Shown here: in pieces, positions 13,910-21,143 of the stretch
Position numbering within the stretch: position 1 is the stretch's first letter
Layout: each line of letters starts with the position of its first letter
Virus record (IMG/VR): IMGVR_UViG_3300037116_000300
Span: 1-44,741 of that record
From: a virus
Length of the DNA stretch: 44,741 nucleotides
Strand: one strand, 5' to 3'
Position numbers and translations under genes: made by a program
The notes under the pieces: generated by a model
Databases searched by the model: none
What the model was told of the DNA's origin: nothing
The model's input: the letters and a program-made list of their open reading frames with translations, nothing else

Positions 13910-14557
13910 ATGGCGCAGACCTTCCAACTCGCGAGCAAGCTGTTACTTTTAGCGGTCGCACTCGTGTGCCTGTTCCCGCCTCTTCATGCTCGCGCGGAAC
14001 AGGACCTTGTGCTTTTGGGAACCGGGAACCTCACGCGCTCCACGATCGGCACGTTTAAGAACGGCTCGAAGATCAGGCAGTACTCCGCTGACAAAGCCGG
14101 CGTGGGCATTGGCTACGAGTGTTTTTGTTTTGAGGATAAGAACGTAGCCATCGAATTCTTCTTCTCGTATGTGCCGACGAACTCGAAGCTGTCCTCGGTC
14201 GATGGCAAGACGGTCTTAGACATCTGGCCGATCAATCGGTATGAAGAAGGGATCATCCTGAAGTACCGGTGGCGGCGTGGCAAGGTGGTCTCTCCTTATT
14301 TTGGAGGCGGCATCCTGACCACGGTTCTCTATGGCGGCAATGCCTCAGATCACCAACCAGGTGGATGGTCTGGCTTCGATTGGCAGAATGGCTACGAGCT
14401 CGATTCTGGAATTGACTTCCGGCTGCAGAAGAATCTTGCTCTTCGTGTAGGCGGACTGACCGATGTCATCCAGGCCAGCACGTTCTCAGACCAGACCTAC
14501 GCGTCCTCCAACACGCTCATGGTTGAGCCACAGGTCGGGTTTGTTTGGAAATTTTAA
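13910..14557 (+). CDS. Secreted outer-membrane beta-barrel protein
   Basis: 215 residues. An N-terminal signal peptide (LLLLAVALVCLFPPLHARA) is followed by alternating beta-strand patterns (IEFFFSYVPTN, ILKYRWRRGKVVSPYFGGGI, LALRVGGLTDVIQAS) and a C-terminal strand ending in Phe (GFVWKF), the signature of outer-membrane insertion. Length and strand pattern suit an 8-stranded barrel of the PagL/OmpW/OmpA-like class. In a prophage such a protein could alter the lysogen surface or phage adsorption (inference). No catalytic residues are clear. Confidence 0.65.
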   Translation: MAQTFQLASKLLLLAVALVCLFPPLHARAEQDLVLLGTGNLTRSTIGTFKNGSKIRQYSADKAGVGIGYECFCFEDKNVAIEFFFSYVPTNSKLSSVDGKTVLDIWPINRYEEGIILKYRWRRGKVVSPYFGGGILTTVLYGGNASDHQPGGWSGFDWQNGYELDSGIDFRLQKNLALRVGGLTDVIQASTFSDQTYASSNTLMVEPQVGFVWKF

Positions 14558-14568
14558 GGAGTTTCGCA

Positions 14569-14988
14569 GTGAAGAGATTTTGTGCAATTTGTACAATGCT
14601 GGCGTTGAGCCTGCTGGCTGGCGCGGTGCACGCGCAGGCGGTTCCAGCAGCGAGCATTTACAAAACCCTTACGGCAACTTGGAGCGCTCCGATATCGAGC
14701 GTCCCCTGCAGCGCGACGGTAACGACGAACTGTGTCTCGGGATATACGGAGACAATCACTCCGCCGGCTGGAGTCACGGGAACGACTGCCGTTACTTCAA
14801 CGACCACGAGCTACGCCTGGAGCCCAGGCGGCCTTTTATATTGCGGGACCTGGGGGATCAGCCTTGTAGCCAATTGGTTGGACGGAAGCGGGGCTGCTGC
14901 AACATCGGCTCCGATTACGGCTTCAGCGGTTGCCGCCTGCCCTTTCATTCCGAACCCAGCCACGGCCGTAAGCATTGGTTTCAAGTAG
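14569..14988 (+). CDS. Small secreted protein, paralogue 1
   Basis: 139 residues from a GTG at 14569 with AAGGAG 7-8 nt upstream. The signal peptide is FCAICTMLALSLLAGAVHAQ. The mature part is Ser/Thr/Ala-rich and begins with a strand-rich unit, TATWSAPISSVPCSATVTTN, continuing CVSGYTETIT. The cysteine-bracketed CSATVTTNC loop and following strands are shared with the gene at 16049. A fibronectin/Ig-like sandwich is possible. The product probably acts outside the cytoplasm. Such proteins are common in Acidobacteriota secretomes, suggesting host-derived cargo (inference). Confidence 0.6.
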   Translation: MKRFCAICTMLALSLLAGAVHAQAVPAASIYKTLTATWSAPISSVPCSATVTTNCVSGYTETITPPAGVTGTTAVTSTTTSYAWSPGGLLYCGTWGISLVANWLDGSGAAATSAPITASAVAACPFIPNPATAVSIGFK

Positions 14989-15040
14989 CCGTGCGAGGAA
15001 AGAAAGGCAGATGGGCAAGCCCGATCGTAATGGAGGAGCG

Positions 15041-15376
15041 ATGACGCCGAGCGGGAATTCTCTGACGTGTCCGCATTGCGGATGCCGTCTGCAACTGGAG
15101 ACGAAGATCCTGGAATTCCCGGCGGCTGAACCGCTCGCCTTGCAGGCGCGCTTCGGTTTGAGTCCAAGCAACACGCGGCTCGGGCATCTCATCGCGAAAG
15201 GGCTCGGATACGGGGAGATCGCCGACCGGATGTGCACCACGGAAGGAGCCGTCAAGCAGATGGCCTTTCGTATGTTTCACAAGATTGGATGCGCAGGTCG
15301 AGAAGATTTTATGAAGGTTTTGTACGCTGGCGAGGCGAGGTGGGCAAATGAGGCGGCCAATGCCAAGAAAGTCTGA
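15041..15376 (+). CDS. Zinc-ribbon plus LuxR/GerE-type HTH regulator
   Basis: 111 residues from the ATG at 15041, selected for the GGAGGAGCG just upstream; an ATG at 15011 is a weaker alternative. The N-terminus has a half zinc ribbon (LTCPHCGCRLQ). Residues about 50-105 fit the GerE/LuxR DNA-binding domain: LSPSNTRLGHLIAKGLGYGE, then IADRMCTTEGAVKQMAFRMF and HKIGCAGREDF. It could activate late genes in the way Mor/C do in Mu. No other activator is seen in the region. That role is inference from position. It overlaps the next gene. Confidence 0.65.
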   Translation: MTPSGNSLTCPHCGCRLQLETKILEFPAAEPLALQARFGLSPSNTRLGHLIAKGLGYGEIADRMCTTEGAVKQMAFRMFHKIGCAGREDFMKVLYAGEARWANEAANAKKV

Positions 15377-15980
15377 CGGCTTCACCATCTTCGCGGTCGC
15401 GCTGAACTCTTTTTCGCTCGGCTTCGGTCTCTGTGTTGTCTGTGCTCTGATGCGCAGCTGCGGCGACGATGGCGGGTATGGACGTCGCGTCTTCGCGCAG
15501 ACCGCGCCTCAGGCGCAGTACGGACTCAGCGGCGGCATGGCGCTTCCGGACGCGTCGATCACGCCGGGCGTCGTCGATCCGGAAGCCGTCGCCGATATCA
15601 CGGGCAAGTCACATAAGTCGGCCGGCATCGAGCGGAACATCTGCGCCGACGATTTCCGCACCGGTCCGATCCGCGCAGGGATACACAACTTCGCCAAGTT
15701 GAAAAGAGAAGCCTGCGCCGAATACAGCGTGGCGAAGTGCGATGCGAGCGTCGAGGGCGACCATCTGATCTCGATCGAGATCGGCGGCTGCCCCGATTGC
15801 CTGACGAACCTCTGGCCGCAGCCGATGGACGAGGCGCGGATCAAGGATCACCAGGTCGAGGATGTTTTGCCGAAGCTGATCTGCGCCGGAAAGATGACCC
15901 TGGGCGCGGCGCAAAAATGCATGGCGACCGACTGGGTGGCCTGCGCGGACCGGCTGAAGGTCCTGGAGGGGCAAAAGTGA
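15348..15980 (+). CDS. HNH-like protein with N-terminal membrane segment
   Basis: 210 residues. The N-terminal hydrophobic stretch (FTIFAVALNSFSLGFGLCVV) should be a signal or membrane anchor. The C-terminal half has EGDHLISIEIGGCPDC, TNLWPQP and a late CAGKMTLGAAQKCM region. The spacing of D-H, then N-L-W-P, matches a treble-clef HNH family. A DNA- or RNA-cutting role is possible, but the outward location would be unusual; alternatively it is a non-catalytic relative. Its 3' end (DRLKVLEGQK stop) recurs almost intact at 17885-17921, marking a recombination junction. Confidence 0.55.
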   Translation: MRRPMPRKSDGFTIFAVALNSFSLGFGLCVVCALMRSCGDDGGYGRRVFAQTAPQAQYGLSGGMALPDASITPGVVDPEAVADITGKSHKSAGIERNICADDFRTGPIRAGIHNFAKLKREACAEYSVAKCDASVEGDHLISIEIGGCPDCLTNLWPQPMDEARIKDHQVEDVLPKLICAGKMTLGAAQKCMATDWVACADRLKVLEGQK

Positions 15981-15984
15981 CCTC
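15948..15984 (+). repeat. 37-nt direct repeat, copy 1
   Basis: Runs from GACCGGCTGAAGGTCCTGG through the stop codon of the HNH-like gene to CCTC. The second copy at 17885-17921 differs at two positions. Both encode DRLK(V/G)LEGQK followed by TGA in the same relative frame. Confidence 0.8.
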
Positions 15985-16048
15985 TCCTCATCTCCATCAT
16001 CATCGCGAGCATCCTCGACATTACCAAGTCCACGATAGGAGCCACCTT

Positions 16049-16456
16049 ATGAAACGGATCATCCTCTTCGCACTCCTCGCAATACTGGCAATTCCAGCCA
16101 CGGCACAGACGGCACTCCATGTAGTCACGAGCTGGACGCCTGGAGTCTGGCCGGCCGGCACGCCGAATTGCAGCGCCACAGTGACGACCAACTGCGCATC
16201 AGGGCAGACGCTGACCATCACGATGCCGACCGGGGCTCCCATTGTCATCCCGCTGGCGCCCGCGATAGCGACCTATGACTACAGCAACGGCGACCCACTG
16301 GCTTACGGGGTTTACACGGTCAGCGTAGTCACCAACGGCATCGGCGCGACGGCTACAACCTTACTTGCTTCCACGCCAGCCACAGGCACGACGGTTTATG
16401 CATTGACTCTCAATGTGGCCCCAGCCCCAAGCGGTGTGCAAGCGCAGATTCATTGA
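16049..16456 (+). CDS. Small secreted protein, paralogue 2
   Basis: 135 residues from the ATG at 16049 with AGGAG 7 nt upstream. A clear signal peptide (MKRIILFALLAILAIPATAQ) is followed by a beta-rich domain with NCSATVTTNCASGQTLTIT, nearly the same core as in the gene at 14569, then ATYDYSNGDPLAYGVYTVSV. Probably a secreted Ig/fibronectin-like fold. It lies inside the segment bounded by the 37-nt repeats, so it may have come as part of a mobile cargo cassette. Confidence 0.6.
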   Translation: MKRIILFALLAILAIPATAQTALHVVTSWTPGVWPAGTPNCSATVTTNCASGQTLTITMPTGAPIVIPLAPAIATYDYSNGDPLAYGVYTVSVVTNGIGATATTLLASTPATGTTVYALTLNVAPAPSGVQAQIH

Positions 16457-16464
16457 GGCCAGCT

Positions 16465-18090
16465 GTGCAAATCCGCCACGCCATTCCGATTCTCCTTGCG
16501 TCGCTATTTGCGATGATGTCGCCCGCTTGGGCTACGCAGTATCATCTCTCGCCCTTGGGCAGCGACTCAAATAACGGTCTGACGACGGGCGCGCCTTGGC
16601 TCTCCCCGAACCATGCTCTGAACTGCGGCGATGTCATTACCGCGGCGGCTGGCGCCTATTCTGCCAGCAACTTCACTTGGACTTTCGGTCCGGTGACTTG
16701 TCCTGCTGGGAACAACGTCGCATGGCTTGCGTGTGCGACGCCGTTTGCGTGCTCCATTACCACGTCAACCACCTACGATATGGATTTGACTAAAGGGTAT
16801 TGGGGGGTGACGGGCTGGGTCTTGAGTGTGACTGGTGGGACTGCCGCCTGCGTGGAAATCAATCCAAATTCAGGCGGAGAAATACACCATATCATCTTCG
16901 CCAACAATATCCTGAACGGCTGCATGGCGGATGGGATCGCCACCAACAACGGTACGTCCACTATGGGCGTAGACTACCTTGCTTACGTGGGCAACATCGC
17001 TTACGCCGCGGGCGGATCGTCCAGCACTTGCAGCGCCGGATTAAGTTTCGAGTCTCCGATAGCCTCCGACACGCTGCCGGGGACGCACATGTATATGGGT
17101 GGGAACTTTGCTTGGGGCAATACCAGCAATTGCGGCGATGGCGAAGGAATCATCTTCGATACTTTCGACGGTCGGGAATCCAGCCCGCCAACATCTGTGC
17201 CCTACGCGCAGCAGGCAGTCGCAGAAAATAATCTGCTTATTTACAACGCCACTGGCTTGCAGGTAGACATGAACAATGGTGGCAGCGGTTCGCATGCGCC
17301 CATTGTCTTCACGCACAACACCGTGGCTTACAACGGCGTAGGGCCGTCAACTTTCACCGTCTGCGGCGAAGTTGTCCTTAGCAGCACTGTCACGACGACG
17401 GCCACGGCAAACCTCGTGTACGCGCCTTCGCGGTATTGCTACGGCGGGAGTTCCATCACGCGATACGGCGATTTAGTGGACATCTCGTCAACCTCGACAA
17501 ATAGCGTCTCTGGGGAATTTGCCTATTCTGCTTACGGAAACGGAATAGGTACCTATGCTAGCCCTGGTTTTACGCCGGGAGCAGGCAATATCACGGGAAC
17601 TGACCCAGTCTTTGCGAATCCCGTGGAACCGGGAGCGCCGAACTGCACAGGGTATGCGACGACCACCGCTTGCATGGCGACCGTGATCGCAAACTTCACG
17701 CCGACTGCGGCGGGAGCATCGGCCTACGGCTATCAACTGCCATCGAGCACGCCGGTTTACGGTCCACTGTTTCCGCAATGGCTGTGCAATGTGAACCTGC
17801 CCAGTGGATTGGTGACAATGGGCTGCGGCGGAGCGCCCGCCCCGAAACAGTTGAGCATCATGGTGGCAGTGGTGGCGGCGCGAAGACCGTCTGAAGGGCC
17901 TGGAGGGGCAAAAGTGACCTCCGAAAACTTTGATTTGGGGCGATCGGACGGGCCGGGGAGGATGGTTTCCCCGCTGGCGGTTCGCGGGACGCGTCCCACG
18001 GGGTCAGAAATGCCGGGAAATTTAGTTCTGGCGTCCGGTCTTACCGGGTTGAAACCGGGTTTTGCCGGTCTGGAGGGGTTGGATGGGTAG
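16465..18090 (+). CDS. Secreted right-handed beta-helix protein
   Basis: 541 residues from the GTG at 16465 with GAGG 6 nt upstream; a TTG at 16453 is the alternative. A signal peptide (RHAIPILLASLFAMMSPAWA) precedes YHLSPLGSDSNNGLTTGAPW, the typical opening of pectate-lyase-like parallel beta-helix proteins. Repeats with N-x-(I/L) coils follow (HHIIFANNILNGC, AENNLLIYNATGL). Such folds bind or cut polysaccharides. The last 70 residues (from about 475, SIMVAVVAARRP) are low-complexity and overlap the second 37-nt repeat, so the native C-terminus may have been lost. In another frame the sequence ends HHGGSGGGAKTV at a stop at 17892-17894. Confidence 0.6.
   Translation: MQIRHAIPILLASLFAMMSPAWATQYHLSPLGSDSNNGLTTGAPWLSPNHALNCGDVITAAAGAYSASNFTWTFGPVTCPAGNNVAWLACATPFACSITTSTTYDMDLTKGYWGVTGWVLSVTGGTAACVEINPNSGGEIHHIIFANNILNGCMADGIATNNGTSTMGVDYLAYVGNIAYAAGGSSSTCSAGLSFESPIASDTLPGTHMYMGGNFAWGNTSNCGDGEGIIFDTFDGRESSPPTSVPYAQQAVAENNLLIYNATGLQVDMNNGGSGSHAPIVFTHNTVAYNGVGPSTFTVCGEVVLSSTVTTTATANLVYAPSRYCYGGSSITRYGDLVDISSTSTNSVSGEFAYSAYGNGIGTYASPGFTPGAGNITGTDPVFANPVEPGAPNCTGYATTTACMATVIANFTPTAAGASAYGYQLPSSTPVYGPLFPQWLCNVNLPSGLVTMGCGGAPAPKQLSIMVAVVAARRPSEGPGGAKVTSENFDLGRSDGPGRMVSPLAVRGTRPTGSEMPGNLVLASGLTGLKPGFAGLEGLDG
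17885..17921 (+). repeat. 37-nt direct repeat, copy 2
   Basis: GACCGTCTGAAGGGCCTGG through AAAGTGACCTC. It encodes the last residues of the HNH-like protein in frame, although no HNH gene precedes it. It therefore looks like a leftover 3' end, placed after the beta-helix gene. Confidence 0.8.
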
Positions 18091-18165
18091 TTTTGGACGG
18101 TTTTGGGGGTCCAGATGACCGGTTTGGGGCTCAGCTCGGGGTCGGTCCCTTCGGGTGAGGTCGCC
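17922..18165. other. G-rich region after the cargo cassette
   Basis: About 240 nt whose only open frame (to 18090) is a continuation of the beta-helix gene without protein character. It has imperfect short repeats of CCGGGTTT/CCGGTCT type. A 15-nt segment (18146-18160) is identical to the hairpin core before the endolysin. No separate gene is supported. Confidence 0.4.
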
Positions 18166-18624
18166 ATGGGTTTCCGGGCCGGCTGGCTGCGGCATTTCAA
18201 GGTGGCTCTCAGCTCGGCCGGAGGGGCCGCGGTGATCTTCGGTTTGTTTGAGCTGCTGCAGAAGCAACCCGTCCAGGGATTCAAGCTGCTCGGAGAATGG
18301 GGGCCCTGGCCGGTCCTCGCCATGGTTGGGCTGGTCCTGGTCGCGCCTTTCCTGGTTGGGCTGCAGGACACCGTGCGCACGGCCTTCGGCGCGATCGTGT
18401 CGAATTTCCAGCTTCAGACGCAGGCCAGCACCAAGACCGCCGACGCATTGACAAGGCTGGCAGACCAGGGCGGCAGGCAGGCGGAGGAGATAAGGCGCCT
18501 GGCCATCTTCAATGCGCAGGAGTTCCCCGGCATTTATTCGCGGTTCGACAAACAGGACGAAGTGCTGCAGGACTTGAGCAGCCTGGTCAAAGTGCTGGTG
18601 ACCCGAGGACGTGATGATCACTGA
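18166..18624 (+). CDS. Membrane protein with two segments and a coiled tail
   Basis: 152 residues from the ATG at 18166, with GAGG 5 nt upstream; an ATG at 18115 is a longer alternative. Hydrophobic segments lie at about 14-34 (VALSSAGGAAVIFGLFELL) and about 50-70 (WPVLAMVGLVLVAPFLVGLQ). A C-terminal helical tail follows (STKTADALTRLADQGGRQ) with charged periodicity. A holin or other lysis/envelope protein is plausible, as it stands just before the packaging genes where some Mu-like phages keep lysis functions. No family recognised. Confidence 0.55.
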   Translation: MGFRAGWLRHFKVALSSAGGAAVIFGLFELLQKQPVQGFKLLGEWGPWPVLAMVGLVLVAPFLVGLQDTVRTAFGAIVSNFQLQTQASTKTADALTRLADQGGRQAEEIRRLAIFNAQEFPGIYSRFDKQDEVLQDLSSLVKVLVTRGRDDH

Positions 18625-18934
18625 ACAGGAACTACGGCAGATAAAGCGGCGCCGCGGCAACATGCTGAAGTTCATTCGGCAAGGGCACGAGAGGCAGCTC
18701 GACCGGATGGACGACCTGATGATGCAGGCCATGATGCAGGATGTCGGCTCGAATATGAGCCAGCGTCAGGTGATGACCATGCTGCAGGATCTGCAGGTGC
18801 TCGGTTACGTCACGTTCAAACAAGCGTTCAGCGACGAGCTTGAGCGGTACACCGCCGACGAGATCATGCTCACATCGCCAGGGCTCGTCATGGTATCGCG
18901 CCGCAAAGACAACGACGAAGTGATGTTCAGCTGA
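18614..18934 (+). CDS. Small protein before the packaging genes
   Basis: 106 residues; ATG at 18614 (GTG at 18611 alternative) overlaps the preceding gene's end. It starts with a long charged helix (ITEQELRQIKRRRGNMLKF), has a winged-helix-like middle (MSQRQVMTMLQDLQVLGYVT, then FKQAFSDELERYTADEI) and ends with a strand (LVMVSRRKDNDEV). In Mu-like phages this position is taken by gp25/gp26-type proteins of unknown role. DNA binding or terminase assistance is possible. Confidence 0.55.
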   Translation: MITEQELRQIKRRRGNMLKFIRQGHERQLDRMDDLMMQAMMQDVGSNMSQRQVMTMLQDLQVLGYVTFKQAFSDELERYTADEIMLTSPGLVMVSRRKDNDEVMFS

Positions 18935-18940
18935 GGCGCG

Positions 18941-19657
18941 ATGACTAAGCCAAGACCGAGAACCGGCGAAGAGCGCAAGACGCATCAGCCGCTCAAGATC
19001 GATCTGCTGCCGCAAACCGCGAGGAATGCGATCGAGCAGCTCTATGACCGCGGCCGCACCTGGACGGAGATCGCCGAGCAATCCGCGCTGCCTTATAGCG
19101 GGAAATGGGAGTCGGAGGGCGGCGGCTTCGTCGATTGGGAGAAGCTTGAGCTGAAGGTGCTGGAGCAGTTCCCCGAGATGCGCCTGGCGAAGACGAGCCT
19201 TCTGCGCTGGTTCGATATCCGCGTTGCTCAGGCGCGCAAACAAGTGCTTCGCGAGAGTGCCCAGGCGCGCGCATTCGCCGCGTCCTTCGCCGGGAATAAT
19301 CTCTTCGACGCGAATTCCGCCGTGGTGAACGCACTGCGGGACCAGGTCTTCACGCTGATCCAGTCCGCGGGCAAGGGTGACAAGGCGGCCTTCGCAAAGG
19401 GCCTGAAGGATTTGACCCTGGCCATGACCCGCATGCAGCGGGTGGAGCTGCAGGCCAAGCGGGTCGCAGTGGATGAGCGCCGGGTAACGCAACTTGAGAA
19501 GGACGCCGAGCTGAGACATAAACAGTTCACCAAGGAGATGGATGACGCTGAAAAGAAAATCACGCGAGGCGAAGCCCTTACCGCAGACGACATCAATCGC
19601 ATCCGCGAGCGCGTCTTCGGGATCGGACCCGCTCCCGTCGCCGCCGACGCGCATTGA
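18941..19657 (+). CDS. DUF3486/Mu gp27-like protein (probable small terminase)
   Basis: 238 residues. The N-terminal half (KIDLLPQTARNAIEQLYDRG, TWTEIAEQSALPYSGKW) is an HTH with a W-x-E-I pattern typical of the gp27 family. The second half is a long coiled coil (RMQRVELQAKRVAVDERRV). It precedes the large terminase, as gp27 precedes gp28 in Mu, and probably recognises phage DNA for packaging. It overlaps the terminase by 116 nt. Confidence 0.75.
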   Translation: MTKPRPRTGEERKTHQPLKIDLLPQTARNAIEQLYDRGRTWTEIAEQSALPYSGKWESEGGGFVDWEKLELKVLEQFPEMRLAKTSLLRWFDIRVAQARKQVLRESAQARAFAASFAGNNLFDANSAVVNALRDQVFTLIQSAGKGDKAAFAKGLKDLTLAMTRMQRVELQAKRVAVDERRVTQLEKDAELRHKQFTKEMDDAEKKITRGEALTADDINRIRERVFGIGPAPVAADAH

Positions 19658-21143
19658 GGTCATCCCCCACGACTTCAAGCTGCCTCCGGTCATCCAGCTG
19701 CGGCCATATCAGCAGCGCTGGATCGACGATAGGTCGCGCTTCAAGCTGTCGGTGAAATCCGCCCGAATCGGCTATTCCTACGCGACGGGCGTGGATCACA
19801 TCTTCCGCCGGCTGGAAAACGGCGGCTCGACAACGACAGTGCTTTCGCCTTCTCAGGCCCAGTCGACGGAGTTTGTCGACGTCTGCAAGAAAAACATCCA
19901 GGCGATCGGCGCCGTAGCCCAGGTCTACGACGAAGCCTGGAAGGATGACATCAGCGCGACGGACTTCCTGGTACAGCGGATCCAGTTCGCGAATGGCTCG
20001 CGCATCATGGCGCTGGCCGCGAATCCTCGCACCGCCCGCGGATATCCGGGAGACGCGGTGCTTGACGAGTATGCACACCAGATGGACAGTTACGCGATCT
20101 GGGCAGCGATCTTCCGCCAGGTCGCGTTGGGCAACCGCCTGGATGTCCTGTCTACGCCGAATGGGGAACAGGGCAAATTCTTCGACTTGGCTAAAGACCT
20201 CGGGCTTTCCGATGGCTTCGCGCCGTCACCCAACCCGACGCGCAAAGGCCCGTGGAGCGGGCACTGGATCGACGTGAACATGGCCGTGGCCGACGGCTGC
20301 CCCATCAACATCGAGGAGATGCGCGAGGGCATCAAGGATAACGATACCTGGTCGCAGGAATTTCTCTGTGTATTCCTCAAGGCCACCGGCGCGTGGCTGC
20401 CGATCGAGTTGATCCAGCAGTGCGAGGACTCGGGGGCGACGGTTGACTGGCCTGCCGGCTATGCCGCGCGCGGCGCTCTTTATTCCGGCATCGACGTGGC
20501 GCGCGATCACGATCAAACCGTTCTTTGGATGGTCGAGCGGCTGGGCGACATCCGCATGACGCGGCTGGTGCTGCCGCTCCATGCTTTCCCATTCCCGAAA
20601 CAATACGACGCGCTCGATCCATGGGTGCGCATGACCACCAGGACCGCGATCGATTCGACCGGCATGGGCATCGCGCTCTATGACCTGCTGAACCAAACCA
20701 ACGGCGGCCGGGTGATGGGCGTGAGCTTCGGGGGAACCAACGACAACGGCGTGCGCATGAAGGTGGACCTGGCCGTGCGCTTCAAGAGGATCTTGGAGAA
20801 CGCGCACTTTCGGCTGCCGTACGATCCGCAGATCCGCATCGAGCTGCAATCGGTCAAGCGCGAGGCGACTTCGACCGGCGTCAGGTTTGATGCTCCGCGT
20901 ATTGAGCTTGAATCGGCAGTCGCGGGCGGCGCGAAGCGGAAGATCTACGCGCACGCTGACAGGTTCTGGGCCGCATCTCTGGCTGAGTTCGCTTGTGATA
21001 ACGGCCTCGAAGCGTCGATGGGATCGAGCAATGCCCAGGTGGGCGGCCGCGAGCCGGACGCGGGCCGCGGTGAGATATTGGCCGGCGTGAGCCGGGGAGG
21101 CGGTGACTTCGTGCGCCGCGACAGGAGATCGAGATGGGCTTGA
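19542..21143 (+). CDS. Large terminase, Mu gp28-like
   Basis: 533 residues. ATG at 19542 is preceded by AAGGAG, so the 116-nt overlap with the gp27-like gene seems real. The ATPase part has an atypical P-loop (about 70-82, SVKSARIGYSYAT), common in gp28 relatives that read K-S-R-Q-I-G, and a Walker B at 171-179 (DAVLDEYAH, D175/E176). The RNase H-like nuclease part shows D318 (SGIDVARDHDQT) and D371 (AIDSTGMG), with a later D409 candidate. It cuts and pumps DNA into the prohead; in Mu-type phages packaging starts at the phage end and takes host DNA. The last 40 residues are Gly/Arg-rich and not conserved-looking. Confidence 0.85.
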   Translation: MTLKRKSREAKPLPQTTSIASASASSGSDPLPSPPTRIEVIPHDFKLPPVIQLRPYQQRWIDDRSRFKLSVKSARIGYSYATGVDHIFRRLENGGSTTTVLSPSQAQSTEFVDVCKKNIQAIGAVAQVYDEAWKDDISATDFLVQRIQFANGSRIMALAANPRTARGYPGDAVLDEYAHQMDSYAIWAAIFRQVALGNRLDVLSTPNGEQGKFFDLAKDLGLSDGFAPSPNPTRKGPWSGHWIDVNMAVADGCPINIEEMREGIKDNDTWSQEFLCVFLKATGAWLPIELIQQCEDSGATVDWPAGYAARGALYSGIDVARDHDQTVLWMVERLGDIRMTRLVLPLHAFPFPKQYDALDPWVRMTTRTAIDSTGMGIALYDLLNQTNGGRVMGVSFGGTNDNGVRMKVDLAVRFKRILENAHFRLPYDPQIRIELQSVKREATSTGVRFDAPRIELESAVAGGAKRKIYAHADRFWAASLAEFACDNGLEASMGSSNAQVGGREPDAGRGEILAGVSRGGGDFVRRDRRSRWA

